A DNA stretch of 35,897 nt from Alphaproteobacteria bacterium PA4 (GTDB lineage Bacteria; Pseudomonadota; Alphaproteobacteria; Sphingomonadales; Sphingomonadaceae): NCBI GenBank assembly GCA_002256005.1, contig NKIQ01000029.1, positions 1 through 35,897 of the forward strand. Direction: 5' to 3'. Positions 1 to 9,384 of this stretch are shown here, piece by piece. How positions within the stretch are numbered: the first letter of the stretch is position 1; each line of letters opens with the position of its first letter. The notes beneath the pieces are model-generated. The model was not told the DNA's origin, made no database searches, and saw only the letters and a list, made by a program, of their open reading frames with translations. The position numbers and the translations under genes were made by a program.

Positions 1-5
1 CATTT

Positions 6-28
6 GCCAGATAGCGATGCTATCTGGC
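6..28. repeat. perfect hairpin, 10-bp stem with 3-nt loop
   Basis: The arms gccagatagc and gctatctggc are exact reverse complements around the loop gat. There is no T-run on either side, so a classical intrinsic terminator is unlikely. It lies just inside the window edge, next to a possible minus-strand ATG at bases 3-1. It could be an operator or leader hairpin of a gene outside the window, but nothing here decides that. Confidence 0.5.
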
Positions 29-88
29 TGCAATCGCTCACGCCTGCCGGGCTTGCTGACCGCGTGACGACCCCTGTAATTTATGAGT

Positions 89-106
89 CCGGACCCTAGG
101 GTCCGG
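89..106. terminator. perfect 18-bp palindrome after yjhX, possible terminator
   Basis: The half-site ccggaccct is followed directly by its reverse complement, and the same nine bases recur at 117-124 just past the yjhX stop codon. The site is about 25 bases downstream of that stop on the minus strand. No T-run follows, so Rho-independent termination is only a guess. It could equally be a protein-binding site. Confidence 0.35.
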
Positions 107-131
107 CGACCAGCGCCGGACCCTCTGGCCA

Positions 132-386
132 TCAACGATTGTCCAGCTGCGCCCGCACCGCGCCCAGCCCGGCGCGGGAAATGCGATAGGGCTGGCCGCC
201 CTGCGAGGCGATGAAGCCGCGCCGCCGCAACCGGGCGAAGACGCCCAGGTTGAAATCGGCCAGCAGATAGCCTTCGCGGGTGATCAGTTCGGCGTGGATG
301 ATGGTATCGCCACGGCGCTGGTGACGGATGCTGCCGCCCTGCGCCAGCGCGTGCAGAACGCGCTGTTCGGTCCGTGAAATGTTCAT
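132..386 (-). CDS. yjhX: YjhX family (UPF0386) small protein, putative toxin
   Basis: This 84-residue protein starts MNISRTEQRVLHALAQGG and ends YRISRAGLGAVRAQLDNR, matching the E. coli YjhX/UPF0386 family along its whole length, including the invariant RAQLDNR tail. E. coli YjhX has been described as a toxin (topoisomerase I inhibitor) paired with YjhQ; that is family knowledge and is not visible here. An upstream in-frame start would add 29 low-complexity residues, but the family begins at MNIS, so I place the start at 386. No YjhQ-like acetyltransferase partner sits next to it. It is divergent from pyrD. Confidence 0.88.
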   Translation of the reverse strand: MNISRTEQRVLHALAQGGSIRHQRRGDTIIHAELITREGYLLADFNLGVFARLRRRGFIASQGGQPYRISRAGLGAVRAQLDNR

Positions 387-616
387 TGATGAGCTCGTCG
401 CTAGCGGTCGCAGACCGCCCGGCACCGCTGGCCGGGGCCAGGGTGGCAGGCATGACAACCCGTTCGCGATCATCGCGAAGGGTCAGCGACGGGGCGCAAG
501 CTCGCGCATCAACACTCCATCCCGAAACAGTCGGGGCCGGGAAATCTAGGCCGCCATCGCGCGCCGCGTCAACGCCGGGCTTTGACGGCGCGCGCCGGGC
601 GCGGCATGCAGGGGCG

Positions 617-1657
617 ATGTTCCAGACGCTCCGCCCGTTGATCTTCGCGCTCGATCCCGAACGCGCCCATGGCCTGACGCTGGCCGGACTGGGCGCCGGT
701 CAGGCGCTCGGCCTGTTGCCGCGCCCCGGCGCCGATGATCCGGTCCTGGCAACGCGCCTGGCCGGGCTGGAGCTGCCCAATCCCATCGGCCTTGCCGCCG
801 GCTTCGACAAGGATGTGGCGGTGCCGGATGCCATGCTGCGGCTGGGCTTCGGCTTCGTCGAATGCGGGTCGGTGACGCCGCGCCCCCAGGCCGGCAATCC
901 GCAGCCGCGGCTGTTCCGGCTGGTCGAGGATCGCGCCGTCATCAACCGCATGGGCTTCAACAACCAGGGGCTGGAGCAGGCGGTGACGCGGCTGCGCGCC
1001 CGCGCCGGCCGGCCGGGCGTCGTCGGCATCAACCTCGGCGCCAACAAGGACGCCGAGGATCGCACCGCCGACTATGTCACCGGGCTGCGCGCGACAGCGG
1101 CGCTGGCGTCCTATGTTACCGTCAACATCTCGTCACCCAACACGCCCGGCCTGCGCGCCCTGCAGGATGGCTCAGCGCTTGCCGATCTGGTGGCGCGGGT
1201 GGTGGCGGCGCGCGGTGCAATCGCCGTGCCGATCTTCGTCAAGGTGGCGCCCGACCTCGAACCGGCGGATTTCGACACCATTGCGCGCATCGCCATCGAC
1301 GGCGGCATCGACGGGCTGATCGTCTCCAACACGACGATCAGTCGGCCGGCGCTGGCCAGCCGCCACGCCGGGGAAGGCGGCGGCCTGTCGGGCGCGCCAT
1401 TGCAGCCGCTGGCGCAGGCGGCGCTCAGGGGCTTTGTCGCCGCCACCGGCGGGCGCTTGCCGCTGATCGCCGCCGGCGGCATCGCCTCGGGCGCCGATGC
1501 CTATGCCCGCATCCGCGCCGGGGCGAGCGCCGTGCAGCTCTATTCGGCTTTGGTCTATGACGGGCCGGGGCTGGTCACGCGCATCAAGGCGGAACTGGCG
1601 GCGCTGCTGCGCCGCGACGGTTTCGCCAATGTCGGGGCGGCGGTCGGTGCCGGTTGA
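617..1657 (+). CDS. pyrD: dihydroorotate dehydrogenase (quinone), class 2
   Basis: This 346-residue enzyme oxidises dihydroorotate to orotate in pyrimidine synthesis and passes electrons to the quinone pool at the inner membrane. The N-terminal helix MFQTLRPLIFALDPERAHG is the membrane-associating segment typical of class 2. Further class 2 motifs are GLAAGFDKD, GFGFVECGSVTPRPQ, INRMGFNNQG, and NISSPNTPGLR near residue 170, where the second Ser (about 173) aligns with the catalytic base. FMN phosphate-binding motifs GLIVSNTT and AAGGI follow. The frame is open further upstream, but family homology starts at MFQT, so I chose the ATG at 617. It overlaps the next gene. Confidence 0.95.
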   Translation: MFQTLRPLIFALDPERAHGLTLAGLGAGQALGLLPRPGADDPVLATRLAGLELPNPIGLAAGFDKDVAVPDAMLRLGFGFVECGSVTPRPQAGNPQPRLFRLVEDRAVINRMGFNNQGLEQAVTRLRARAGRPGVVGINLGANKDAEDRTADYVTGLRATAALASYVTVNISSPNTPGLRALQDGSALADLVARVVAARGAIAVPIFVKVAPDLEPADFDTIARIAIDGGIDGLIVSNTTISRPALASRHAGEGGGLSGAPLQPLAQAALRGFVAATGGRLPLIAAGGIASGADAYARIRAGASAVQLYSALVYDGPGLVTRIKAELAALLRRDGFANVGAAVGAG

Positions 1658-2060
1658 AATCGGTCCGCTGCGCAGCGACGAGATCGCCGCCGCCGCCGCG
1701 CTGTGGACGACCGCCGGGCTGGTGCGACCGTGGAACGATCCCATCGCCGATGCGCGGCGGGCGTTGGCCGGTCCCGCCGCCACCATCCTTGCGGCGCGCG
1801 TCGGCGACACGCTGGTCGGCACCGCGATGACCGGCCATGATGGCCATCGCGGCTGGGTCTATTATCTCGCCGTCGCCCCCGATCGCCAGCGCCAGGGTAT
1901 CGCCCGCGCCCTGATGGCGGCGGCAGAGGCCTGGTGTGCCGCCGCCGGCATGCCGCGTCTCAACCTGATGGTGCGGGCCGGCAATGCCGGCGTGCTCGGT
2001 TTCTATGCGGCGCTCGGCTACCGCACGTCCGATGTCGTCGTGCTGCAGCGGGACCTCTGA
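1647..2060 (+). CDS. YpeA-like GNAT N-acetyltransferase
   Basis: The protein is about 137 residues and has the GNAT fold: the acetyl-CoA-binding motif with VAPDRQRQGIARALM (Q/RxxGxG/A type) near residue 75, then a C-terminal GFYAALGYRTSDVVVLQRDL strand-helix. The N-terminal LVRPWNDPIAD resembles E. coli YpeA (LLRPWNDPEMD), so a YpeA-type acetyltransferase is the best match; the substrate is unknown. Start choice is between GTG at 1647 (VPVEIGPLRSDE, matching the family's beginning) and ATG at 1629, which adds six residues. Both overlap the 3' end of pyrD, implying translational coupling. Confidence 0.85.
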   Translation: MPVEIGPLRSDEIAAAAALWTTAGLVRPWNDPIADARRALAGPAATILAARVGDTLVGTAMTGHDGHRGWVYYLAVAPDRQRQGIARALMAAAEAWCAAAGMPRLNLMVRAGNAGVLGFYAALGYRTSDVVVLQRDL

Positions 2061-2115
2061 GACCCCGCTCATTCGGCAGTGCGCTTGCCTCTTGTCGGCG
2101 GGCGCGCGCTTCGTC

Positions 2116-3837
2116 ATGGTCAGGTTCATGACAAACGCCCTGCGCCTCCTCCCCTTGTTCCTGCTGGCCACCGCCGCACCCACGCTCGCCAAGGCGCCCG
2201 CAGCGCCGGCCGGCTGGACCGCCGCCGTCTCCGCCGCCGATCCGCGCGGCACCGAGGCTGGCCTTGCCATGCTGAAGCAGGGTGGCAACGCCATCGATGC
2301 CATCGGTGCCACCATGCTGGCGCTGACGGTGGTCGAGCCGCAATCCTCGGGCATCGGCGGCGGCGGCCTGCTGGTCTTTCAGCCCGCGAAGGGCGGCGCC
2401 CCGTTGACCTTCGACGGCCGCGAAAAGGCCCCGGCACGGGCGACGCCCGAACTGTTCATGGGCGCCGATGGCAAGCCGCAGCCACGCCGCGACGCGGTGC
2501 CGGGCGGCAAGAGCGTCGGCGTGCCCGGCAATATCGCCATGCTGGCCATGGCGCATGCCAGGGCCGGGAAGCTGCCCTGGGCGGCGCTGTTCCAGCCCGC
2601 CATCGCGCTGGCCCGCAACGGTTACGAGATCACGCCCCGGCTGGCCCGCACCATCGATGGCAGCAAGGACACGCTGGCCCGCACGCCGGAAGCCGCAGCG
2701 CTGTTCCTCAACCCCGATGGCAGCGCCAAGGCCGCCGGCACCCGCATCGTCAACGAGGCGCTGGCCAAGACGCTGGAGGCCATCGCCGCCGGCGGCCCCC
2801 AGGCCTTTTACAAGGGCGATATCGCCGCCAGCATCGTCACCCGCGTGACGACGGCGCCGACCAATCCGTCGTCGATGACCCTCGCCGATCTCGCCGGCTA
2901 TGAAGCCCGCGAACGTGCGCCGGTGTGCGCGACGTACCGCGTCTGGAAAATCTGCGGCATGGGCCCGCCGTCCGCCGGCGGCATCGCCGTCATCGCCATA
3001 TTGAAGCAGCTGGAAGGTTTCGACCTGACGAAGCTCGGCAAGGACAATCCGGTGTCCTGGCATCTGATCGCCGAAAGCCAGCGCCTCGCCTTTGCCGATC
3101 GCGCCACCTATGGCGGCGACAGCGATTTCGTCGATGTGCCGGTCAAGGGCCTGATCGCCGCCGACTATCTGAAGGCACGCGGCAGTCTGATCAGCGCCAG
3201 CGCCACCATGGCGCGCGCCCTGCCCGGCGTGCCGGCCGGCGCCAGGCCGCGCACGCCGGGGCCGGGCGGTGAAATCCCCTCGACCACCCATTTCGCCGCC
3301 GTCGACAAGGCCGGCAATGTCGCCTCGCTGACCTCGACCGTCGAAGGCGCCTTCGGCAGCTCGCTGGTGGCGAGCGGCATGGTGCTCAACAATGAACTGA
3401 CCGATTTCAGCTTCGAACCCACGGTCGGCGGCGCGCCGGTTGCCAACCGCGTGCAGGGCGGCAAGCGGCCGCGTTCGTCGATGTCGCCGAGCATCGTCTA
3501 TGATGCCAAGGGCCGGCCGGTGCTGGCGGTGGGTGCTGCTGGCGGCATGACCATCCCGGCGCAGGTCGCCAAGGCCATCATCGGCGTGCTCGACTGGAAA
3601 CTGTCGGTCGCCGATGCCATCGCCCTGCCGCAGATCTACGCCAATGACGACCTCATCGTCGTCGAGAAGGGACCGCAGGGCGAAGCGCTCGCCGCCATGG
3701 TGCCGGCGCTCGAAAAGCTCGGTCATCGCACCGCGCTCTATCCGCTGCCGCTGAAGGCCAACGGCCTGGAGCGCACCGCAACGGGCTGGCGCGGCGGCGC
3801 CGATCCGCGTAGCGAAGGCGTGGCGCTGGGCTATTGA
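2116..3837 (+). CDS. ggt: gamma-glutamyltransferase, exported
   Basis: This 573-residue precursor belongs to the Ntn-hydrolase gamma-glutamyltranspeptidase family, which cleaves glutathione and other gamma-glutamyl compounds in the periplasm. The signal peptide is MTNALRLLPLFLLATAAPTLA (start at 2128) or four residues longer (2116). Family motifs seen are ADPRGTEAGLAMLKQGGNAIDA, EPQSSGIGGGG and FDGREKAPA. The autocleavage site is PSTTHFAAVD near residue 390, where the first Thr becomes the N-terminal nucleophile of the small subunit. The oxyanion-loop region carries RPRSSMSPSIV and GAAGGMTIPAQV. The length is normal for the family and no key residue is missing. It could equally act as a related acylase; GGT is favoured. 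Confidence 0.93.
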   Translation: MVRFMTNALRLLPLFLLATAAPTLAKAPAAPAGWTAAVSAADPRGTEAGLAMLKQGGNAIDAIGATMLALTVVEPQSSGIGGGGLLVFQPAKGGAPLTFDGREKAPARATPELFMGADGKPQPRRDAVPGGKSVGVPGNIAMLAMAHARAGKLPWAALFQPAIALARNGYEITPRLARTIDGSKDTLARTPEAAALFLNPDGSAKAAGTRIVNEALAKTLEAIAAGGPQAFYKGDIAASIVTRVTTAPTNPSSMTLADLAGYEARERAPVCATYRVWKICGMGPPSAGGIAVIAILKQLEGFDLTKLGKDNPVSWHLIAESQRLAFADRATYGGDSDFVDVPVKGLIAADYLKARGSLISASATMARALPGVPAGARPRTPGPGGEIPSTTHFAAVDKAGNVASLTSTVEGAFGSSLVASGMVLNNELTDFSFEPTVGGAPVANRVQGGKRPRSSMSPSIVYDAKGRPVLAVGAAGGMTIPAQVAKAIIGVLDWKLSVADAIALPQIYANDDLIVVEKGPQGEALAAMVPALEKLGHRTALYPLPLKANGLERTATGWRGGADPRSEGVALGY

Positions 3838-3894
3838 AGCCCGGCCCTGTATAAAAAAGCCTGAAACGGGGCTGTTGGGGAGCAGGATACCGTC

Positions 3895-5748
3895 ATGAGC
3901 CTGAAATTGCCGCCGCTGCGCCCCGCGCGCCTCGCCGCGCGCATCGATGCCTGGCCGAACCTTGTCACCATGTTCCTCGACAATGCCGAGGAGGAGGGGG
4001 CGCGGCCGTTCCTGACCCGCAAGATCGACGGCGAATGGCGTTCGATCAGCTGGGCGGAATGTCGTGACATCGTCGCCGGCCTGTCGGCGGCGCTGCTCGA
4101 CCTGGGCATCAAGAAGGGCGACCGGGTCGTGCTGGTCAGCGAAAATCGCCCGGAATGGTGCCTCGCCGACATGGCGATCATGGCCGCCGGCGCCATCACC
4201 GTGCCGGCCTATACGACCAACACCACCACCGACCATGCCCATATCATCGGCAACAGCGGCGCCCGCGCCGTCATCGTGTCGGGGCCAAAGCTCGCCGCCA
4301 ACCTGCTGCCGGCGGTCGCCGACAGCGACCATTGCCGCATCGTCATCGGCATGGACCCGCTGAAATCGGCGCAGCAGGGCGAGCTCATCATCCACCAATG
4401 GCAGGCACTGGTCGAGGCGCGCGCCGCCGACATCATCGCCGATCGCGCCGCAGTGCGCGCCCGCGCCACCATGCAGCGCCACGATCTCGCCTGTCTGATC
4501 TATACCAGCGGCACCAGCAGTGCGCCGCGCGGCGTGCGCCAGCACCATGGCGCCATCATGCGCAACATCGCCGGCGCCATCACCGTCATCGAACAGGATT
4601 TCGAAGCCGGCGAGCCCAAGGGCGAGCTGTTCCTCAGCTTCCTGCCCTTGAGCCATGCCTATGAACACACCGCCGGCCAGTACATGCCGATGGGGATGGG
4701 CGGGCAGATCTATTACGCCGAAGGGCTGGAGAAGCTCGCCGCCAATATCGAGGAAGCCCGGCCGACGCTGATGGTGGTGGTGCCGCGATTGTTCGAAGTG
4801 CTGCGCATGCGCATCGCCAAGCAGATCGAGAAGCAGGGCGGCGTCGCCGTCACCCTGCTCAACCAGGCGCTGCGGCTGGCCCGCAAGGAAGCCCGCAACC
4901 AGCCCTGGAACCTCGCCGACCGGCTGCTCGATGCCGCGCTGGAACGCACCATCCGCAAGTCGATCCGCGCCAAGTTCGGCGGCCGGCTGAAGGCGATGGT
5001 TGCCGGCGGCGCGCCGCTGAACCCGGAAGTCGGCATCTTCTTTTCGGCCATCGGCATCAACATCCTGCAGGGCTATGGCCAGACCGAGGCCGGGCCGGTG
5101 ATTTCCTGCAACCGCCCCCGCGCCCGCATGAAGATGCACACCGTCGGCCCGCCGCTGACCGGCGTCGAGGTCAAGATCGCCGCCGATGGCGAGATCCTGG
5201 TGCGCGGCGAGCTGGTGATGGACGGGTACTGGATGAACGACGCCGAAAGCCATCGCGTGCTGCAGGATGGCTGGCTCTACACCGGCGACATCGGCCATAT
5301 CGATCGCGACGGCCATCTGGTCATCACCGATCGGAAAAAGGACATCCTGATCAACGACAAGGGCGACAATGTCGCGCCGCAGCGCGTTGAAGGCATGCTG
5401 ACCCTGCAGGACGAGATCGCCCAGGCCATGGTCTATGGCGACAAGCGGCCCTATCTGGTCGGCGTCGTTGTCCCCGAAGCCGAATGGGCACTGGGCTGGG
5501 CCAAGGACAAGGGCATGCCCGGCGACCTGAAGAAGCTGGCGAAGGAGCCTGAATTCCAGCGCGCCATGATGGCCGCTGTCGATCGCGTCAACGCCCGGCT
5601 CTCGGTCATCGAAAAGGTCCGCCGCGTCATCATCGCGGATGAAGCCTTCACCACCGAAAACCAGCAGATGACGCCGTCACTGAAAATCCGCCGCCATGTG
5701 CTGAAGCAGGTTTATGGCGAACGGCTGGATAAATTGTACGCCGGCTGA
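3895..5748 (+). CDS. long-chain fatty acid-CoA ligase (AMP-forming)
   Basis: This 617-residue adenylate-forming enzyme activates fatty acids to acyl-CoA via an acyl-AMP. The ATP-binding signature near residues 202-215 reads IYTSGTSSAPRGVR, a variant of the usual TSGTTGxPKGV with Ser-Ser for Thr-Gly and Arg for Lys. Later motifs are GYGQTEAGP (adenine-binding), GWLYTGDIG near residue 460, and the C-terminal hinge ITDRKKDILINDKGDNVAPQ. Architecture resembles FadD15/LACS-type ligases without an obvious membrane segment. A purine-rich GGGGAGCAGGA lies upstream of ATG 3895. The next gene begins one base after its stop, so the two are probably co-transcribed. Confidence 0.92.
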   Translation: MSLKLPPLRPARLAARIDAWPNLVTMFLDNAEEEGARPFLTRKIDGEWRSISWAECRDIVAGLSAALLDLGIKKGDRVVLVSENRPEWCLADMAIMAAGAITVPAYTTNTTTDHAHIIGNSGARAVIVSGPKLAANLLPAVADSDHCRIVIGMDPLKSAQQGELIIHQWQALVEARAADIIADRAAVRARATMQRHDLACLIYTSGTSSAPRGVRQHHGAIMRNIAGAITVIEQDFEAGEPKGELFLSFLPLSHAYEHTAGQYMPMGMGGQIYYAEGLEKLAANIEEARPTLMVVVPRLFEVLRMRIAKQIEKQGGVAVTLLNQALRLARKEARNQPWNLADRLLDAALERTIRKSIRAKFGGRLKAMVAGGAPLNPEVGIFFSAIGINILQGYGQTEAGPVISCNRPRARMKMHTVGPPLTGVEVKIAADGEILVRGELVMDGYWMNDAESHRVLQDGWLYTGDIGHIDRDGHLVITDRKKDILINDKGDNVAPQRVEGMLTLQDEIAQAMVYGDKRPYLVGVVVPEAEWALGWAKDKGMPGDLKKLAKEPEFQRAMMAAVDRVNARLSVIEKVRRVIIADEAFTTENQQMTPSLKIRRHVLKQVYGERLDKLYAG

Positions 5749-5749
5749 C

Positions 5750-6634
5750 ATGCCCGAACAGATCGAAATCCAGACACCGGCCGGGCCGATGGCGGTGCTG
5801 CGCTGGGATTCGGCCCCGGCCGATGCACCGCGGCTGCACTTCGCCCATGCCACCGGCATGAATGCCCAGCTTTACGCCCGGCTGCTGGCGCCGCTTTCCA
5901 GCCGTTATCGCATCATCGCCAGCGATGCCCGCGGCCATGGCCGCACGCGGCTGCCAGCAGCAGTGGCGTCGGGCGACCGCGTCAGCTGGGATGATTTCGC
6001 CAGCGATCTGCTCGGCCTGCTCGAGAGCGTCGATGGCGATGCCCCCTGGCTGCTCGCCGGCCATTCGATGGGCGGGGCGGTGTCGCTGCTGGCGGCAGCG
6101 GCGCGGCCGGATCGTGTTGCCGGGCTGGTCGCCGTCGATCCGCCGTTCATCCCCTTTGCAGCGGCAGCCGCGGCGCGGGTAACGGGCAGCATCCTCCCCA
6201 ACCCGATGGCCGACCAGGCCGAACGCCGCCGCGCCGATTTCCCCGACCGGGCGACAGCGCGTGCCGCCTATCAGGGCCGCGGCGTATTCCGCAGCTGGGC
6301 AGATGCCGATCTCGACGCCTATCTGGCCGCCGGCCTGCGCGACAGCGGCGATGGCGTGACGCTGGCGTGCAGCCCGCTGTTCGAGGCAGCGACCTTTCGC
6401 GGCGTTTCGCTGGGCATCGAACCGGCGTTGCAGGCGCTGGCCTGCCCGTTCGCGCTGGTCGCCGGCGAGCAGGGTTCGACAGTCCCGGCGATGGAGTTCA
6501 GCGTTTTTGGAGCGCACCCGCGCTGCCTGACAGCGGAACGCCAGCCCGGCAGCAGCCATTTCGTGCCGCTGGAACGCCCCGAAGCGGTGCATGCCGCCAT
6601 CGACCGTGTCGCCGCCGCCATGCAGCCAAAATGA
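5750..6634 (+). CDS. alpha/beta hydrolase fold protein
   Basis: This 294-residue protein has the serine-hydrolase layout: oxyanion strand [11 protein letters not shown] near residue 30, nucleophile elbow AGHSMGGAV with Ser106, and a C-terminal [13 protein letters not shown] with His270. A lid-like insertion lies between about 135 and 215. The substrate cannot be read from sequence; esterase, thioesterase or lactonase activity is possible. It starts one base after the acyl-CoA ligase stop, suggesting an operon and perhaps an ester or thioester substrate connected with fatty acids. The ATG at 5750 fits that spacing. Confidence 0.85.
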   Translation: MPEQIEIQTPAGPMAVLRWDSAPADAPRLHFAHATGMNAQLYARLLAPLSSRYRIIASDARGHGRTRLPAAVASGDRVSWDDFASDLLGLLESVDGDAPWLLAGHSMGGAVSLLAAAARPDRVAGLVAVDPPFIPFAAAAAARVTGSILPNPMADQAERRRADFPDRATARAAYQGRGVFRSWADADLDAYLAAGLRDSGDGVTLACSPLFEAATFRGVSLGIEPALQALACPFALVAGEQGSTVPAMEFSVFGAHPRCLTAERQPGSSHFVPLERPEAVHAAIDRVAAAMQPK

Positions 6635-6681
6635 TGCCGTTGGCGTTATGCCGACACACCCAAACCCCGAGGATCGTCCCG

Positions 6682-8004
6682 ATGCGCCGTCTGCTCCTGC
6701 TCGCCCCCCTGTTGCTGATCGCTTGCGGGGAAAAGGCCGATCTGCCGATCACCGCCGGGCAAGGGGCAACCCCGACCCTGCCGGCGCCGAAAAAGACCAT
6801 GTTGCCCACCGTCAATTTCGCCAAGGTCGTCGGCTGGGCGGCGGGTGAGAAGCCGACGCCAGCGGCCGGCTTGGCCGTCGCGCCCTTTGCCGCGGGGCTG
6901 GCGCATCCGCGCTGGCTTTACACCCTGCCCAACGGCGATGTGCTGGTCGCCGAAACCAACGGCCCGCCGCGCCCCGAGGATGAAGCCGGCATCATGGGCA
7001 AGGTCGCCAAATTCGTGATGACTCGCGCGGGGGCGATGGTCGAATCGCCCAACCGCATCACCCTGCTGCGCGACAGCAATGGCGATGGCGTCGCCGATCT
7101 GAAGACGCCCTTCATCACCGGCCTCTATTCGCCCTTCGGCATGGTGCTGGTCGGCAATGACCTGTTCGTCGCCGAAGCCGACCGACTGACGCGCTTTGCC
7201 TATGTGCCAGGTGCCACCGCCATCACCACCAAGGGCAGCAAGCTCGCCGACCTGCCCGGTGGCCTGCGCAACCACCACTGGACCAAGAATGTCGTTGCGT
7301 CCTCCGATGGCAAGACGCTCTATGTCGCGGTCGGCTCCAACTCCAACGTCGCCGAACATGGCCTTGCAGTGGAAAGGAATCGCGCGGCCATCCTCGCCAT
7401 CGACGCGGCAACCGGCGCGACGACGCTGTTCGCCACCGGCTTGCGCAACCCCGTCGGCATGGCCTGGAACCCGGTGACGGGGGATTTGTGGGCCAGCGTC
7501 AACGAACGCGACGAACTCGGCTCCGATCTCGTCCCCGACTACATGACCAGCGTGAAGCCCGGCGCGCATTATGGCTGGCCGTGGAGCTGGTATGGCCAGC
7601 ATGTCGATGCGCGGGTGCAGCCGGCCAATCCGGCGATGGTGGCAAAGGCGATTGCCCCCGATTATGCGCTCGGCCCGCACACCGCCAGTCTGGGGCTGGC
7701 CTTTGCCGCGCCGAACCAGGCGCTCGGGCCGGGCTTTGCCAGCGGCGCCTTCATCGGCCAGCACGGCTCGTGGAACCGCAAGCCGCCGTCGGGCTATCGG
7801 GTGGTGTTTGTCGGCTTCGATGCCGCCGGCAAACCGCAGGGCCTGCCGCGCGACGTGCTGACCGGCTTTCTCAACGACAAGGATGAGGCCCGCGGCCGCC
7901 CGGTCGGTGTGGCGTTCGACGCCCGGGGCGGGCTGCTGGTCGCCGATGATGTCGGCAACGTCGTCTGGCGCGTCACCGGCACACCGCAGGTGGCGGCGCG
8001 CTGA
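6682..8004 (+). CDS. sorbosone-dehydrogenase-like (PQQ glucose/sorbosone family) lipoprotein
   Basis: The 440-residue product begins [18 protein letters not shown], a type II signal with lipobox IAC and lipidated Cys15, so it should be anchored in the envelope. The rest is a six-bladed propeller of the soluble glucose/sorbosone dehydrogenase type: [70 protein letters not shown] and [18 protein letters not shown]. Members are annotated as PQQ-dependent sugar dehydrogenases, though the real substrate of most is unknown. It follows the hydrolase by 47 bases. Cofactor use is inferred from the family only. Confidence 0.88.
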   Translation: MRRLLLLAPLLLIACGEKADLPITAGQGATPTLPAPKKTMLPTVNFAKVVGWAAGEKPTPAAGLAVAPFAAGLAHPRWLYTLPNGDVLVAETNGPPRPEDEAGIMGKVAKFVMTRAGAMVESPNRITLLRDSNGDGVADLKTPFITGLYSPFGMVLVGNDLFVAEADRLTRFAYVPGATAITTKGSKLADLPGGLRNHHWTKNVVASSDGKTLYVAVGSNSNVAEHGLAVERNRAAILAIDAATGATTLFATGLRNPVGMAWNPVTGDLWASVNERDELGSDLVPDYMTSVKPGAHYGWPWSWYGQHVDARVQPANPAMVAKAIAPDYALGPHTASLGLAFAAPNQALGPGFASGAFIGQHGSWNRKPPSGYRVVFVGFDAAGKPQGLPRDVLTGFLNDKDEARGRPVGVAFDARGGLLVADDVGNVVWRVTGTPQVAAR

Positions 8005-8066
8005 GGGGTGACAGCGCCGGGCGGCGGGCGTATTCGCTGGCCGCACCAGCGTCGGAGTTGCCGCCC

Positions 8067-9296
8067 ATGAACATCCACCAGTCCATTCCCGCCGATTCGG
8101 CCGACACCCAGCACATGGCGCCGTCCTGGCCGCGCTTCGACTGGCAGGACCCGCTGCTGCTCGATGCCCAGCTGAGCGATGAGGAGCGGATGATTCGTGA
8201 TGGCGCGCGGGCGTTCTGCGACAGCGAGTTGATGCCGGTGGTGAAGCTTGCCAACCGCCACGAAAGCTTCGACCCGGATCTGATGCAGAAGTTCGGTGCG
8301 GCCGGGCTGCTGGGACCGACGATCGAGGGCTATGGCTGCGCCGGCGCGTCCTATGTCGCCTATGGGCTGATCGCGCGCGAGGTGGAGCGGGTGGACAGCG
8401 CCTATCGCTCGGCGATGAGCGTGCAGTCGAGCCTCGTCATGTATCCGATCTGGGCGTACGGCTCAGAGGCGCAGCGCCGCAAATATCTGTCCGGCCTCGC
8501 CAGTGGCGAGCTGATCGGCTGCTTCGGCCTGACCGAGCCCGATGCCGGTTCCGACCCCGGTGGCATGAAGACCCGCGCGCGCGCCGTCGCAGGCGGCTGG
8601 GTGCTGAACGGCGCCAAGATGTGGATCACCAACAGCCCCCTCGCCGATGTCGCGGTGATCTGGGCCAAGTGCGACGATGGCAAGATCCGCGGCTTTGTCG
8701 TCGAGCGCGGCGACGTCGGGTTCACCACACCGAAGATCGAGGGCAAGTTCAGCTTGCGCGCCGGCGTCACCGGCGAAATCGTGCTCGCCGATGTGCATCT
8801 GCCCGCCGACCGTATCCTCGCCGGCGTCGAGGGCCTGTCGGGGCCGTTCGGCTGCCTCAACAACGCCCGCTACGGTATTGGCTGGGGCGCCATGGGCGCA
8901 GCGGAATTCTGCTGGCACGCGGCGCGGGCTTATACGCTGGACAGGAAGCAGTTCGGCCGGCCGCTGGCGGCGACGCAGCTGGTGCAGAAGAAGCTGGCCG
9001 ACATGCAGACCGAGATCACGCTGGGCCTCACCCTGGCACTCGCCGCCGGCCGGCTGATGGACGACCACAAGCTGGCGCCGGAAGCCATTTCGCTGCTGAA
9101 GCGCAACAATTGCGGCAAGGCGCTGGCCATCGCCCGCGAAGCCCGCGACATGCACGGCGGCAACGGCATTTCCGACGAATATCATGTCATTCGCCATGTG
9201 ATGAACCTGGAAGCCGTCAACACCTATGAGGGCACGCACGACGTGCACGCGCTGATCCTCGGCCGTGCCCAGACGGGGATTCAGGCCTTCTTCTGA
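8067..9296 (+). CDS. gcdH: glutaryl-CoA dehydrogenase (acyl-CoA dehydrogenase family)
   Basis: This 409-residue FAD enzyme would oxidise and decarboxylate glutaryl-CoA to crotonyl-CoA in lysine/tryptophan or dicarboxylate breakdown. It carries the FAD/substrate motif [20 protein letters not shown], the Arg-rich segment [24 protein letters not shown], and ending [22 protein letters not shown], where Glu388 is the expected catalytic base. The tail motif is characteristic of GcdH rather than other acyl-CoA dehydrogenases. ATG 8067 has GGAG nine bases upstream; an in-frame TTG at 8058 is less likely. A strong hairpin follows. Confidence 0.92.
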   Translation: MNIHQSIPADSADTQHMAPSWPRFDWQDPLLLDAQLSDEERMIRDGARAFCDSELMPVVKLANRHESFDPDLMQKFGAAGLLGPTIEGYGCAGASYVAYGLIAREVERVDSAYRSAMSVQSSLVMYPIWAYGSEAQRRKYLSGLASGELIGCFGLTEPDAGSDPGGMKTRARAVAGGWVLNGAKMWITNSPLADVAVIWAKCDDGKIRGFVVERGDVGFTTPKIEGKFSLRAGVTGEIVLADVHLPADRILAGVEGLSGPFGCLNNARYGIGWGAMGAAEFCWHAARAYTLDRKQFGRPLAATQLVQKKLADMQTEITLGLTLALAAGRLMDDHKLAPEAISLLKRNNCGKALAIAREARDMHGGNGISDEYHVIRHVMNLEAVNTYEGTHDVHALILGRAQTGIQAFF

Positions 9297-9321
9297 GCCA
9301 AGCCAGCAGCGCTGAAATGAA

Positions 9322-9356
9322 AAACGGCCGGAACCTTGAAGGTTCCGGCCGTTTTC
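9322..9356. terminator. bidirectional intrinsic terminator between gcdH and the permease gene
   Basis: A 15-bp perfect stem (aaaacggccggaacc with ggttccggccgtttt) closes a five-base loop ttgaa. The right arm ends in TTTT and continues TTCCTTT on the plus strand, and the left arm gives TTTT on the minus strand, so it can terminate both convergent genes. Confidence 0.9.
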
Positions 9357-9384
9357 CTTTGCGCGTCGCTGGTGACGGCAGGCG

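Noticed and set aside
1-3. possible minus-strand start codon at the window edge
   Set aside because: Only an ATG is seen, with no coding sequence inside the window and no clear Shine-Dalgarno sequence, so a gene cannot be claimed.
1960-5316. 1,118-residue open frame on the minus strand
   Set aside because: It is fully antisense to the acetyltransferase, ggt and acyl-CoA ligase genes, has low-complexity composition, and has no family motif. Long antisense frames are expected with this codon bias.
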